Origin: Paludibacter sp. | GTDB taxonomy: Bacteria; Bacteroidota; Bacteroidia; Bacteroidales; Paludibacteraceae | DNA length: 45,226 nucleotides | NCBI GenBank assembly: GCA_027450045.1 | Contig: DAIDKM010000021.1 | Coordinates: 1-45,226 of the forward strand | Direction of reading: 5' to 3' | Shown: positions 1-7,875 of the stretch, piece after piece | Layout: the number at the start of each line of letters is the position of its first letter | Position numbering within the stretch: the first letter of the stretch is position 1 | Translations under genes and position numbers: made by a program | The notes under the pieces: generated by a model | Databases searched by the model: none | What the model saw: the letters and a program-made list of their open reading frames with translations, nothing else | What the model was told of the DNA's origin: nothing

Positions 1-142
1 AAAATAGGATGAAGATGATGAAATAATTGTTGACAGGCGGAATAATGAACTGAGACGAAACCATTTCCCTCCGGTAGTTGTCACTATACTAAAAGAATTT
101 CATCCAAAAGTTCCCAAAAATGGTACGATACCGCTTAAACTG

Positions 143-514
143 ATGATTATGAATAGTAAGCCCATAAAAACAGAATCTGATTACAGAGCCTTGCAAAGAT
201 TTGACAAGATTTTTGATGCTATAATAGGCACTCCTGAAAGTGATGAAGCAGACATACTTGGATTGATGATTGATGAATACGAAAAAAAACATTCTCCAAT
301 AGAAGCACCAGACCCAATCGAGGCGATTAAGATTAGAATGGAAGAAATGCAACTAAAACAAATTGATTTGGTAGAAGCAATTGGTGGAAAAAGTAGAGTT
401 TCCGAGATACTTAACCGTAAGAGAAAACTCACAGTTGACATGATTCGCAAGCTGACGCAAAGATTAAGTTTGTCGCCAGAAATATCAATAAGTGATTATA
501 AATTAGTAAAATAA
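143..514 (+). CDS. HigA-type antitoxin / XRE-family helix-turn-helix protein
   Basis: This 123-residue protein resembles HigA-family antitoxins, which neutralise an mRNA-cutting HigB toxin and repress their own operon. Residues 7-50 are the acidic helical part (KPIKTESDYRAL near the start, DEYEKKH near 45-50). Residues about 60-115 form an XRE-like helix-turn-helix (QIDLVEAIGGKSRVSEILN). The frame is open upstream to base 8, but the first start codon is ATG 143, with a second at 149; family members usually begin close to the KPIKTE motif, so 149 is equally likely. A HigB toxin would normally lie immediately upstream. The visible 142 bases hold no convincing toxin tail, so the partner is outside the window or lost. 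The antitoxin assignment is good; the pairing is inference. Confidence 0.7.
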   Translation: MIMNSKPIKTESDYRALQRFDKIFDAIIGTPESDEADILGLMIDEYEKKHSPIEAPDPIEAIKIRMEEMQLKQIDLVEAIGGKSRVSEILNRKRKLTVDMIRKLTQRLSLSPEISISDYKLVK

Positions 515-1007
515 CCAATAAAACACAACTTCATCTGGAAGCTATAAATGGACACTACGACAAGTACATTGGCGACTACAAATTGGCAGATAACCAAAAT
601 AAACCGGTTTGAGCAACATGAAATCTTGTGCATTTCAATCGTTCCGAAGAGTCCGGAGATACGCCATGTTTCCCTATTCAACTGATTACAAATTGAACAC
701 ATTAACCAATTGTTTTTGTGCTATTTACGTAAGTTACATACGAATCCTCATCTTGACTTTTGCACTCAAAACCCCAGAATACTTCTTTGGTAAGCATCAC
801 ATCTATAACCAATAGTTATAGTAAATAACAAAATACAATAACCAACCTGCTTCATTGATAGCTAACTTTGCAAGCGAAATCAGCATAGAGATTCGTTTCG
901 GCAAAGAAAAAAGGAAAATTGCGTTGTTCATATTCAAGAAGAAAAAATTATACCGTTTATTTCATTTCATGGCCGAGACAACCTAATATGCACAAGAAGC
1001 AAACAAA
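515..1007. other. 493-base region without a recognisable gene
   Basis: No intact gene is supported here. A short open stretch at 502-612 in the plus +1 frame reads like ordinary protein (HYDKYIGDYKLADNQ) but has no start codon and ends after 36 codons, so it may be the remnant of a decayed gene. A TTG-initiated frame at 609-815 has unlikely composition. No promoter element of the TAnnTTTG type is visible immediately before the rhodanese gene at 1008. The region looks like decayed accessory DNA next to the toxin-antitoxin-like gene. Confidence 0.4.
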
Positions 1008-1337
1008 ATGGATCAGGAAGTAATGGAAGTCAACGTGGCAGTCGCACACGAAAAAATTAAAAAGGGCGCTATATTGCTCGATGTTCGCGAATTGGAAGAG
1101 ATTGAAATGCTTGCCTTCGACGTGGAAAGGCAAATACTGATACCGGTAAGCGAGTTATCCGTAAAGCATTCTGAACTTCCTATAGACAGGGAGATAATTG
1201 TGGGTTGCCACAGCGGAAACAGAAGCCTCAGGATGACACGATTTTTGATGGATCAGAATTTTAATAATGTATATAACATGAAAGGCGGTATCCGTGACTG
1301 GATGGAACAGGGACTTCCGGTAAAATGGGAGGAATGA
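1008..1337 (+). CDS. Rhodanese-like domain protein
   Basis: This is a single-domain rhodanese of 109 residues, close to the usual 100-110 for stand-alone members. These proteins carry a persulfide on an active-site cysteine and transfer sulfur to acceptors in the cytoplasm. The fold markers are visible in order: LLDVRE near residues 23-28, the active-site loop CHSGNRS at 67-73 with Cys67 as catalytic nucleophile, and MKGGIRDW at 91-98. There is no signal peptide. ATG 1023 is an alternative start. It stands alone and is followed by a hairpin terminator, so it is probably monocistronic. The sulfur acceptor cannot be told from the sequence. Confidence 0.9.
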   Translation: MDQEVMEVNVAVAHEKIKKGAILLDVRELEEIEMLAFDVERQILIPVSELSVKHSELPIDREIIVGCHSGNRSLRMTRFLMDQNFNNVYNMKGGIRDWMEQGLPVKWEE

Positions 1338-1387
1338 GTTACTAATATTACCATCCGGACGCGTGATAAATAGCGCTATAACTAAGA

Positions 1388-1428
1388 AAGAGATAGTCTC
1401 ATTTAAGAGAAACTATCTCAATTCTTTT
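1388..1428 (+). terminator. Rho-independent terminator after the rhodanese gene
   Basis: GAGATAGT (1390-1397) pairs with ACTATCTC (1412-1419). CTC/GAG extends the stem inside, around an ATTTAA loop with a two-base bulge. A short T-run (AATTCTTTTTG) follows on the plus strand. Confidence 0.7.
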
Positions 1429-1454
1429 TGCTAACAACTTTATATTCATAGAAA

Positions 1455-1655
1455 ATGGAAAAGAAAAAATCTCCATTCGTTGAATTACTTGCTTTCGCTG
1501 CCATTGCAGGCAACATTCTTTTCGTTTTATGGATTTTGTATAACGGCATGGACGAAAATTTTCAGGGAACTACCATTGAAAAAATCGCTTCCTCTACTCT
1601 CGTGGTCCTTTTAGCAGTCAACACATTGCTGCTCATACGCAAAATAAAAAAATAA
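1455..1655 (+). CDS. Small two-helix membrane protein, unknown function
   Basis: I do not recognise a family for this 66-residue protein. It has a short basic N-terminus (MEKKKS), a hydrophobic helix at about residues 8-29, a polar loop (NGMDENFQGTTIEK), a second hydrophobic helix at about 45-61 and a basic tail (RKIKK). Both tails are positively charged, which predicts an inner-membrane hairpin with both ends in the cytoplasm. It lies between the rhodanese terminator and the promoter of the hemerythrin-like gene, so it is likely its own transcription unit. The regular membrane topology argues for a real gene; the function is open. Confidence 0.6.
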   Translation: MEKKKSPFVELLAFAAIAGNILFVLWILYNGMDENFQGTTIEKIASSTLVVLLAVNTLLLIRKIKK

Positions 1656-1737
1656 ATCCACACATTGTATCCGCCAAAAATGCAAGCCTGAACCAATGGT
1701 AACCGGTTGAGCTGCACCAAAAGAGGAATAAGTTCCC

Positions 1738-1745
1738 TATCTTTG
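1738..1745 (+). promoter_or_regulatory. Bacteroidota -7 promoter element for the RIC-like/LuxR pair
   Basis: TATCTTTG matches TAnnTTTG and lies 22 bases before the ATG at 1768. No good -33 TTTG is seen at the expected distance. Confidence 0.55.
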
Positions 1746-1767
1746 TAGCAATTCAATCCCTTTCAAC

Positions 1768-2463
1768 ATGACAGAACTCTGTAAAGCCAGCGACAACATG
1801 TGGGAACTTATCGTTGCTCATCCTGCATTGCTGCTCATTATGAATCGTTTCGGTCTGTCGCTTGGCGTTGGCGATAAGACAATACGGGAAGCGTGTGAAG
1901 AAAAACACATCGACGAAAACACGTTTCTGGCAGTGATCAATCTCACCATCAATGAATCGGAAGAGTACACAGTTTCGCCTGAAGAAATTTCACTGAAATC
2001 GCTCACCGCTTATTTGATCAATGCACATGCCTACTTCTTCAATTTCCGATATCCTTCTATCCGACAGAAACTGATCGATGCTATTGATCGTTCCGACGCC
2101 CAATTCTACGCGCTGATGCTTCGCTATTACGACGAATACGTGAATGAATTGAAGCTACACACCGAGTTTGAAGAAAAGACTATTTTTGCACGCGTCGATA
2201 GCAACTTAAAAGAAGAGGTTCAGGTACATACGCCCATTGGCAATCTTCATCGCTGGCACGAACAGATTGCCATGAAGATGAACGAAATAAAAAACATCAT
2301 CATCAAGTATTTTCCTCCCAACGAAGATAGCTCCGCACTCAACTTAGCGGTGTACGATCTTTTTGCCTGCGAAGAGGAATTCAACAACCATTGCCGCATC
2401 GAAGATCTTCTCCTGACGCCGGCTATCCTTGCAAACGAAATCAAAGCAAAGAAAAAACGATGA
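1768..2463 (+). CDS. RIC (ScdA/YtfE)-like hemerythrin domain protein
   Basis: This 231-residue protein looks like a repair-of-iron-centres or hemerythrin-type di-iron protein. Residues about 10-60 resemble the DUF542/ScdA N-terminal domain (HPALLLIMNRFGLSLGVGD...EACEEKHID) but lack the paired cysteines usual at its centre. The rest is helical with candidate di-iron ligands: His87 (NAHAYFF), His131 and Glu135 (HTEFEEK), His161/His164 (HRWHEQ), and His208 with Glu212 (NNHCRIED). Such proteins protect or repair iron-sulfur and di-iron enzymes under nitrosative or oxidative stress. Its stop codon overlaps the start of the LuxR-type regulator (ATGA), so the two are translationally coupled, and I infer that the regulator acts in the same response. 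The ligand assignment is from pattern only. Confidence 0.8.
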   Translation: MTELCKASDNMWELIVAHPALLLIMNRFGLSLGVGDKTIREACEEKHIDENTFLAVINLTINESEEYTVSPEEISLKSLTAYLINAHAYFFNFRYPSIRQKLIDAIDRSDAQFYALMLRYYDEYVNELKLHTEFEEKTIFARVDSNLKEEVQVHTPIGNLHRWHEQIAMKMNEIKNIIIKYFPPNEDSSALNLAVYDLFACEEEFNNHCRIEDLLLTPAILANEIKAKKKR

Positions 2464-3089
2464 TGAACGAAATTTGCAAAATCGCCATTGCCGAACCTTC
2501 CGAACTCATTCGTAAAGGACTCATTGCGTTGTTGAAACAATTGTCGAGAGTAAAAATTCACATCACCGAAATAGCAACCATCGAAGACCTCACCGCTCAA
2601 TTGAAAAATCATCCGATTGATCTGCTTTTTATCAATCCATCGTATTGGGGAGTTGAAATCGGGAAAAAGATTCGGAACGGAGCACAAAACAACACCATAA
2701 AAATCATTGCTTTAGTGTACAATCCATTTGATAACGGGTTGTTATCGCAATATGATGATCAGTTTTCCATTTTCGACACGACCCACAAATTGGAGAAAAT
2801 AGTAGCTACGCTACAAAAGAAAGAAGGAGAATCGATCCCTCAGCACCAGTCGCTCAGCACACGCGAGCAGGAAATCATTGTCTGCATCGTAAAAGGAATG
2901 ACCAACAAAGAGATAGCCGAAAAATTATTCCTTTCGAGTCACACCATCATCACCCATCGACGCAACATTACCAAAAAACTTCAGATTCACAGTTCAGCCG
3001 GACTGACCATCTATGCCATTGTGAACAAATTGGTACGGTTGGAAGATATTCAAACATCCATTGAACCTGACGAGGAAGCTCAGTTATAA
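2460..3089 (+). CDS. LuxR-family response regulator with a degenerate receiver
   Basis: The 209-residue protein has an N-terminal receiver-like domain (about 1-120) and a C-terminal LuxR/GerE helix-turn-helix (about 130-195; LSTREQEIIVCIVKGMTNKE, then IAEKLFLSSHTIITHRRNI). In the receiver, the strand that normally carries the phosphorylated aspartate reads IDLLFINPSYWG, with Asn59 at the acceptor position, so phosphorylation control is unlikely. The start is taken at ATG 2460 (or 2463), overlapping the stop of the hemerythrin-like gene; an upstream in-frame ATG at 2391 would lie inside that gene. No histidine kinase is nearby. I infer a DNA-binding regulator that senses its signal through protein-protein contact or the neighbouring di-iron protein. 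Confidence 0.85.
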   Translation: MMNEICKIAIAEPSELIRKGLIALLKQLSRVKIHITEIATIEDLTAQLKNHPIDLLFINPSYWGVEIGKKIRNGAQNNTIKIIALVYNPFDNGLLSQYDDQFSIFDTTHKLEKIVATLQKKEGESIPQHQSLSTREQEIIVCIVKGMTNKEIAEKLFLSSHTIITHRRNITKKLQIHSSAGLTIYAIVNKLVRLEDIQTSIEPDEEAQL

Positions 3090-3109
3090 ATCCGGCTAAC
3101 GCACGCACT

Positions 3110-3574
3110 TCAACCCAAACGACTATTGATTGCAGCAAAGGACGGGATGTCAGGCAAATAGGAAACTTGCTGAGTTTCATAGTCGATGTAACAACAATAA
3201 TGCTGCAATCCATTGCTGATCAGAAGGTAGGAGACGCGCAAAATCATGTTATAACGCGCAATCTGATCGAACGTCTGCTGATTAATTTCTACTTCGGGCG
3301 CTTTGAACTCGGCAATTAACAAAGGATTCCCTTCCCGATTATAGACCACAGCATCACAACGTTTGTTCATACCATTACGTTGTACAGTGATTTCATTGGC
3401 CATCAATGCAGCCGGAAACCCTTTTTCGGAAATCAAAAACTCAACAACATGCTGACGCACCCACTCTTCGGGTGTCAATGCCACAAAACGTCTTCGCAAC
3501 CGATCGAAAATGACCATACGACCTTGATTGTTTTTGACTTGAAAAGAATATGCCGGCAAATTGAGTTCTACCAT
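3110..3574 (-). CDS. Orphan HsdR_N-type (PD-(D/E)XK) nuclease-domain protein
   Basis: The 154 residues match the N-terminal nuclease domain of type I restriction R subunits (HSDR_N_2 type) without the helicase part. The PD-(D/E)XK core is visible: Glu61 (NEITV), Asp74 (KRCDAVVY), Glu89 and Lys91 (IAEFKAP), and a downstream QIARYN motif at about 104-109. No hsdM, hsdS or helicase is nearby, so this is not a restriction system here. Stand-alone forms next to holA are, to my knowledge, common in Bacteroidales and are annotated as HsdR N-terminal domain proteins with unknown role. It faces the RIC/LuxR pair, ending 20 bases from it, and diverges from amn. Confidence 0.85.
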   Translation of the reverse strand: MVELNLPAYSFQVKNNQGRMVIFDRLRRRFVALTPEEWVRQHVVEFLISEKGFPAALMANEITVQRNGMNKRCDAVVYNREGNPLLIAEFKAPEVEINQQTFDQIARYNMILRVSYLLISNGLQHYCCYIDYETQQVSYLPDIPSFAAINSRLG

Positions 3575-3651
3575 AATTCAATGAAAATGGGACATCTAAA
3601 AACTATTTGAATGACACATAAACGCAGCAAAATGCTTATTATACCATACTT

Positions 3652-3659
3652 CAAAGATA
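3652..3659 (-). promoter_or_regulatory. -7 promoter element for the HsdR_N gene
   Basis: On the minus strand this reads TATCTTTG (TAnnTTTG), about 78 bases before the ATG at 3574. It is back to back with the amn element at 3701. Confidence 0.55.
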
Positions 3660-3700
3660 CGATCTTTGCCACAGAATAATAAGCGAACGCAAAAATTGTG

Positions 3701-3708
3701 TAACTTTG
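3701..3708 (+). promoter_or_regulatory. -7 promoter element for the amn operon
   Basis: TAACTTTG matches TAnnTTTG. Transcription would start near 3714, which favours the ATG at 3726 over the ATG at 3717 and would give a very short leader. Confidence 0.5.
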
Positions 3709-3725
3709 AACGCAAAATGCGGAAC

Positions 3726-4496
3726 ATGAAAACAAAAAAAGAAATTGTCGAAAATTGGTTGGTTCGCTACACCAAACGTCCTCTTGAAGCTTTTGATTCC
3801 CATATACTTTTAACGAACTTCAATAATTACGTGGAGATGTTTGCGCATCGCTTCAACGTCCCTATCATATCCGAAGGCAACATGATCAACGCCTCCGCCG
3901 AAGGAATTACCATTATTAATTTTGGCATGGGAAGTCCAAATGCAGCGCTTATCATGGATTTACTTTCAGCCATTCAACCTCATGCAGTGCTTTTTTTGGG
4001 AAAATGCGGCGGTCTAAAAAACAAGAATCAATTAGGCGATTATATTCTTCCCATTGCAGCCATTCGGGGCGAAGGAACTTCTAACGACTATTTTCCACCT
4101 GAAATTCCTGCACTGCCGGCATTTAGCTTGCAACGTGCTGTCTCGTCAAACATCCGTGATTTCGGAAAAGATTATTGGACAGGAACGGTTTATTCGACCA
4201 ACCGCCGCGTATGGGAACACGACGAACATTTCAAAGATTACCTGCACCAAACAAGGGCGTTGGCCATTGACATGGAATCGGCCACCCTGTTTTCCGTAGG
4301 ATTTTACAACAGCATTCCCACCGGCGCCCTATTGCTCGTTTCCGACATGCCGATGACTCCTGACGGTATCAAAACCGAGGTAAGCGACAAAAGCGTGACA
4401 GCCAGCTTTGTGGAAGAACATTTACAAATTGGCATAAAATCGCTCTCGTCCATCATCCACAACAGCAGTACTATCAAACACTTGCGCTTCGAATAA
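3726..4496 (+). CDS. amn: AMP nucleosidase (short Bacteroidota form)
   Basis: The enzyme hydrolyses AMP to adenine and ribose 5-phosphate and belongs to the nucleoside phosphorylase fold. From ATG 3726 it is 256 residues, the length of the compact form without the extra N-terminal domain of the enterobacterial enzyme. Visible motifs are FGMGS (66-70), LGKCGG (91-96), the nucleoside-binding IDMESATLF (181-189) and SDMPM (206-210). The start was chosen from the family N-terminus MKTKKEIV and the promoter position. The stop overlaps the holA start by one base (TAATG), so the genes are translationally coupled. It heads a four-gene operon with holA, a methyltransferase and a GHL10-type protein. 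Confidence 0.92.
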   Translation: MKTKKEIVENWLVRYTKRPLEAFDSHILLTNFNNYVEMFAHRFNVPIISEGNMINASAEGITIINFGMGSPNAALIMDLLSAIQPHAVLFLGKCGGLKNKNQLGDYILPIAAIRGEGTSNDYFPPEIPALPAFSLQRAVSSNIRDFGKDYWTGTVYSTNRRVWEHDEHFKDYLHQTRALAIDMESATLFSVGFYNSIPTGALLLVSDMPMTPDGIKTEVSDKSVTASFVEEHLQIGIKSLSSIIHNSSTIKHLRFE

Positions 4497-5512
4497 TGGC
4501 AAAAAACACCACCACTTACCGTGCATTACTCGACGCACTCCGTCGCCGGGAGTTCGCACCCATTTATTATTTAATGGGAGAAGAGCCTTATTACATTGAC
4601 AAAATAAGCGACTATATTGAAGATCACATCTTGACTGAAGACGAAAAGGCATTCAATCAAACCATTTTTTATGGCAAAGACAGTACCATTGGAGCAGTTA
4701 TCAACGCTGCCAAACAATTTCCGATGGGAGCGCCTCTCCAGGTCATTATCGTAAAGGAAGCTCAACAGCTCAAAAACATTGACGAGCTTCAATTTTACCT
4801 CAAACAACCCTTGCCCACTACCCTGCTGGTTTTTTGTCACAAGAACGGAAAACTTGATCGTCGTATCAAAGTTGCCGGAGAAATTGAAAAGAAAGGGGTT
4901 TTGTTTACTTCCGATAAAATTTATGACGATCAGGTTCCAAAATGGATTACCGACTATTTGGCGGAGAAGAAAATCGCTATAGCAGCTAAAGCAGCCGAAA
5001 TGCTTTCCGAGTTTTTAGGAAATGATTTAAGCCGCATCGCTAACGAATTAGAGAAATTGATCATTACCAAACCGGCAACATTACCGAGTATCACGCCTGA
5101 ATTGGTGGAAAAAAACATTGGTATAAGCAAAGATTTCAATAATTTTGAACTTATCAAAGCATTAACAAATAACGATATACTAAAATCCAATCGCATCATT
5201 CGTTACTTTTCCACGAATGAGCGGGCAAATCCTATTTCAGGTACATTGGCAGTGTTGTTCAATTTCTTTAGCAATTTGTTAGTTTATCATGCTTTACCCG
5301 ACAAAAACAATGAAATTGTCGCCAAAGCACTCGGCATAAACGCTTACTTTGTAAAAGATTATGTCACGTCGGCACGTCGATTTTCGAGTGCAAAAACAGA
5401 ACAAATCATTTCGCTGCTTCGCAACTATGACGCACAATCCAAAGGGGTGAATAATGTTTCCGCCGAATCAGGCGAATTATTAAAAGAACTGATATACAAA
5501 ATACTACATTAA
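4496..5512 (+). CDS. holA: DNA polymerase III subunit delta
   Basis: The delta subunit of the clamp loader opens the beta sliding clamp during chromosome replication. The 338 residues match the usual 330-345. The N-terminal domain begins with the recognisable FAPIYYLMGEEPYYIDKI (about 17-34). A central region contains LSEFLGNDLSRIANELEKL (about 176-194), the typical delta signature, and the C-terminal collar domain ends with a helical AESGELLKELIYKI. No intact nucleotide-binding motif is expected in this subunit. It overlaps amn by one base and is followed after one base by the methyltransferase gene. Confidence 0.93.
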   Translation: MAKNTTTYRALLDALRRREFAPIYYLMGEEPYYIDKISDYIEDHILTEDEKAFNQTIFYGKDSTIGAVINAAKQFPMGAPLQVIIVKEAQQLKNIDELQFYLKQPLPTTLLVFCHKNGKLDRRIKVAGEIEKKGVLFTSDKIYDDQVPKWITDYLAEKKIAIAAKAAEMLSEFLGNDLSRIANELEKLIITKPATLPSITPELVEKNIGISKDFNNFELIKALTNNDILKSNRIIRYFSTNERANPISGTLAVLFNFFSNLLVYHALPDKNNEIVAKALGINAYFVKDYVTSARRFSSAKTEQIISLLRNYDAQSKGVNNVSAESGELLKELIYKILH

Positions 5513-5513
5513 C

Positions 5514-6299
5514 ATGAAGCAACTCATTCGCTTTTTTCTCAACCATGTGCCACGAAAATATTTGCAACTTTTCAGTCACATTGTTATTAAAATCGGTTCA
5601 ATATTTTATCGGGGACACAATATTGAATGCCCTATATGCCATCACCATTTTCGTAAATTACTTCCTTACGGATATGTCTCTTCGCGCGAAAACGCACTGT
5701 GTCCTTCATGCCTTTCATTAGAAAGACACCGGCAAATATGGCTTTTTCTCGACCGAAAAACGGACTTTTTTCATCATAAAGGTAAATTATTGCACATTGC
5801 TCCTGAATATTGTTTTATCAAACGATTTCAAAAGTTGCCACAGCTCGATTATTTTTCAGCCGATCTGGAATCACCGTTAGCCCGTGTCAAAATGGACATT
5901 CATCATATTCCATTTGCCGATGACACGTTTGATGTCGTGATGTCAAATCATATTCTCGAACATGTGGATGATGACCGGTTAGCCATGCGTGAATTGTATC
6001 GTGTCATGAAACCGAACGGCTGGGGAATCGTGCAATCGCCTGTCAATGCAAATCGTGCTACAACATACGAAGACAAAACAATTGTCACACCTGAAGAACG
6101 CTTGCGTCATTTTGGGCAAAAGGATCATCAGCGCGAATATGGCCGCGACTACGCCGAACGATTACGTGAAGCAGGATTTGAAGTCAGCGAAGTCCCTTTG
6201 ACCGACTTTGTCAGCGAAAGCGAGAATCGTTACTATGCGTTGACACCCAACGAAGAAGCAGCAAAAGAGACTACCATTTATTATGTAAGCAAGAAATAA
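5514..6299 (+). CDS. Class I SAM-dependent methyltransferase with N-terminal zinc ribbon
   Basis: The 261-residue protein starts with a basic amphipathic stretch (1-33), then a four-cysteine zinc-ribbon-like unit (CPIC at 39-42 and CPSC at 63-66). A Rossmann methyltransferase domain follows, with LLHIAPE at about 92-98 as motif I, acidic residue Asp117 (FSADLES), and the well conserved DIHHIPFADDTFDVVMSNHI (about 128-147) followed by LEHVDDD. The substrate is unknown; proteins with this layout are often in polysaccharide or small-molecule loci, but here it sits in a housekeeping operon. It begins one base after the holA stop. Confidence 0.8.
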   Translation: MKQLIRFFLNHVPRKYLQLFSHIVIKIGSIFYRGHNIECPICHHHFRKLLPYGYVSSRENALCPSCLSLERHRQIWLFLDRKTDFFHHKGKLLHIAPEYCFIKRFQKLPQLDYFSADLESPLARVKMDIHHIPFADDTFDVVMSNHILEHVDDDRLAMRELYRVMKPNGWGIVQSPVNANRATTYEDKTIVTPEERLRHFGQKDHQREYGRDYAERLREAGFEVSEVPLTDFVSESENRYYALTPNEEAAKETTIYYVSKK

Positions 6300-6355
6300 A
6301 TTTGTTTCCGATCAACGCATTTTGCCTTCTGTGGCAATGTTATAAATTTTTGAAT

Positions 6356-7870
6356 ATGAATCACTCCCCTATTCGTTTTCTACTTGTTGCTCTATTTGCA
6401 GCCTATCTCTCACACTCGATCCAGGCAGAAGTATTCCCTAAACGCGAATTTCGTGGAGTATGGATTCCTACCGTCGGCAATACCCGTTTTCAAAACATGA
6501 CGCCTCAAGCCATTCAAAAAGAATGGAGCGCCATGCTCGATACTTTTCAAAGAGCAGGTATCAATGCCGTTATTTTTCAGGTACGTCCTGAAGCCGACGC
6601 GTTTTATCCGTCAAAAATAGAGCCATGGAGTCGTTTTTTGACAGGAGTACAAGGTAAAGCGCCTAATCCGATGTGGGATCCGTTGGCATTCATGATTCAA
6701 GCCTGCCATGAACGTAACATGCAACTACACGCATGGTTGAACCCTTATCGCGTTACCACGAACGAAAGAGAAGTATTGTCAAAAATGAATAAAAAGCACC
6801 ACAAGCTATTCATTAAATACGGGAAACAACTCTTTTTTGATCCGGGTAATCCTGAATCATGGAAATTAGTAACCAAAGTGGTGGCTGACATTGTTTCGCG
6901 TTACGACGTTGACGGCATTCATTTCGATGACTACTTTTATCCATACCCTATTAAAGGAGAAGAATTTAATGACAATGCTTCATTCAGAAAATGGGGTAAG
7001 AAAATGGGATTCAAACAAGATGAACGAGCCATGTGGCGTCGCAACAATGTGGATGAACTGATTAAAGAAGTGTCAGAAACAATTCATAAAATCAAACCAT
7101 GGGTGGTATTTGGTGTCAGTCCATTTGGCATCTATCGTAACCTCAGCGATACACCCGATGGATCCGGCAGCAACACACATGGGTTGAGCAATTACGACCA
7201 GCTTTATGCCAATGTACTTCTATGGGAAAAATATCATTGGCTCGATTACGTGGCGCCACAGCTTTATTGGCCAATCGGACATCCTGCAGCCGATTACGCA
7301 ACATTAATTAATTGGTGGAGCAAAAACAGCTTTGGCACAAATCTTTACATTGGACAAAGCATCATGACCTTTCAGGCAAAAGATCTGAAGAACCCGTCAA
7401 TCAATCAATTCGCAGAGAAGATGCGTCTTACACGTGAAACACCTAATATTCAGGGAAACATTTGGTGGTCGGGCTATCAATTGGCACAAAACCCGTTTGG
7501 AGCAGCCGATACATTAGCCGATCATTATCAAAAATACCCTGCGCTCATGCCCTTGTATCCTTCATTAAACGCACAAGCGCCTAATCCTGTTTCTGATTTA
7601 CGCATCACGATCGACACGTGTCGTTTGCAATTACGCTGGACGGCAGCACCGGGTAGAAATGAGTTTGATAAAAGTGCCTATTTTTGCATCTATCGCTTTG
7701 GACTAAATGAACCGATTGACATTCAGAATGCCATGCACATCGTTGCTATACAGCATAATACAACATATACCATTCAGAACGCAAAACAACCCGCAAAATA
7801 TGTGATTACAGCGCTAAATCGTTTGGATAACGAAAGTACGCCTTCAGCGCCGGTTTTGATTGGAGAATAA
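6356..7870 (+). CDS. Secreted GHL10-type (DUF187) family 10-like glycosyl hydrolase
   Basis: The 504-residue protein carries a cleavable signal peptide (hydrophobic core RFLLVALFAAYL, cleavage likely after SIQA at residue 24), so it acts in the periplasm or on the cell surface. The (beta/alpha)8 domain of the GHL10/DUF187 family is clear: EFRGVWIPTV near 31-40, a FQVRPEADAFYPS stretch, HAWLNPYRV, the acidic GIHFDDYFYPYP and DYVAPQLYWPIG. The last about 90 residues look like a fibronectin-III-like domain (PNPVSDLRI...LQLRWTAAPG). Substrates are uncertain; relatives act on bacterial cell-wall or other polysaccharides. ATG 6356 was chosen because the signal peptide starts there; an in-frame TTG at 6302 would bury it. 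It converges on xseA with only 5 bases between. Confidence 0.87.
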   Translation: MNHSPIRFLLVALFAAYLSHSIQAEVFPKREFRGVWIPTVGNTRFQNMTPQAIQKEWSAMLDTFQRAGINAVIFQVRPEADAFYPSKIEPWSRFLTGVQGKAPNPMWDPLAFMIQACHERNMQLHAWLNPYRVTTNEREVLSKMNKKHHKLFIKYGKQLFFDPGNPESWKLVTKVVADIVSRYDVDGIHFDDYFYPYPIKGEEFNDNASFRKWGKKMGFKQDERAMWRRNNVDELIKEVSETIHKIKPWVVFGVSPFGIYRNLSDTPDGSGSNTHGLSNYDQLYANVLLWEKYHWLDYVAPQLYWPIGHPAADYATLINWWSKNSFGTNLYIGQSIMTFQAKDLKNPSINQFAEKMRLTRETPNIQGNIWWSGYQLAQNPFGAADTLADHYQKYPALMPLYPSLNAQAPNPVSDLRITIDTCRLQLRWTAAPGRNEFDKSAYFCIYRFGLNEPIDIQNAMHIVAIQHNTTYTIQNAKQPAKYVITALNRLDNESTPSAPVLIGE

Positions 7871-7875
7871 GGAAT

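Noticed and set aside
609-815. TTG-started 68-residue frame
   Set aside because: Composition is unlike a protein, there is no promoter and no family resemblance.
3110-3574. Type I restriction-modification locus
   Set aside because: Only the nuclease domain is present; helicase, methylase and specificity genes are absent.
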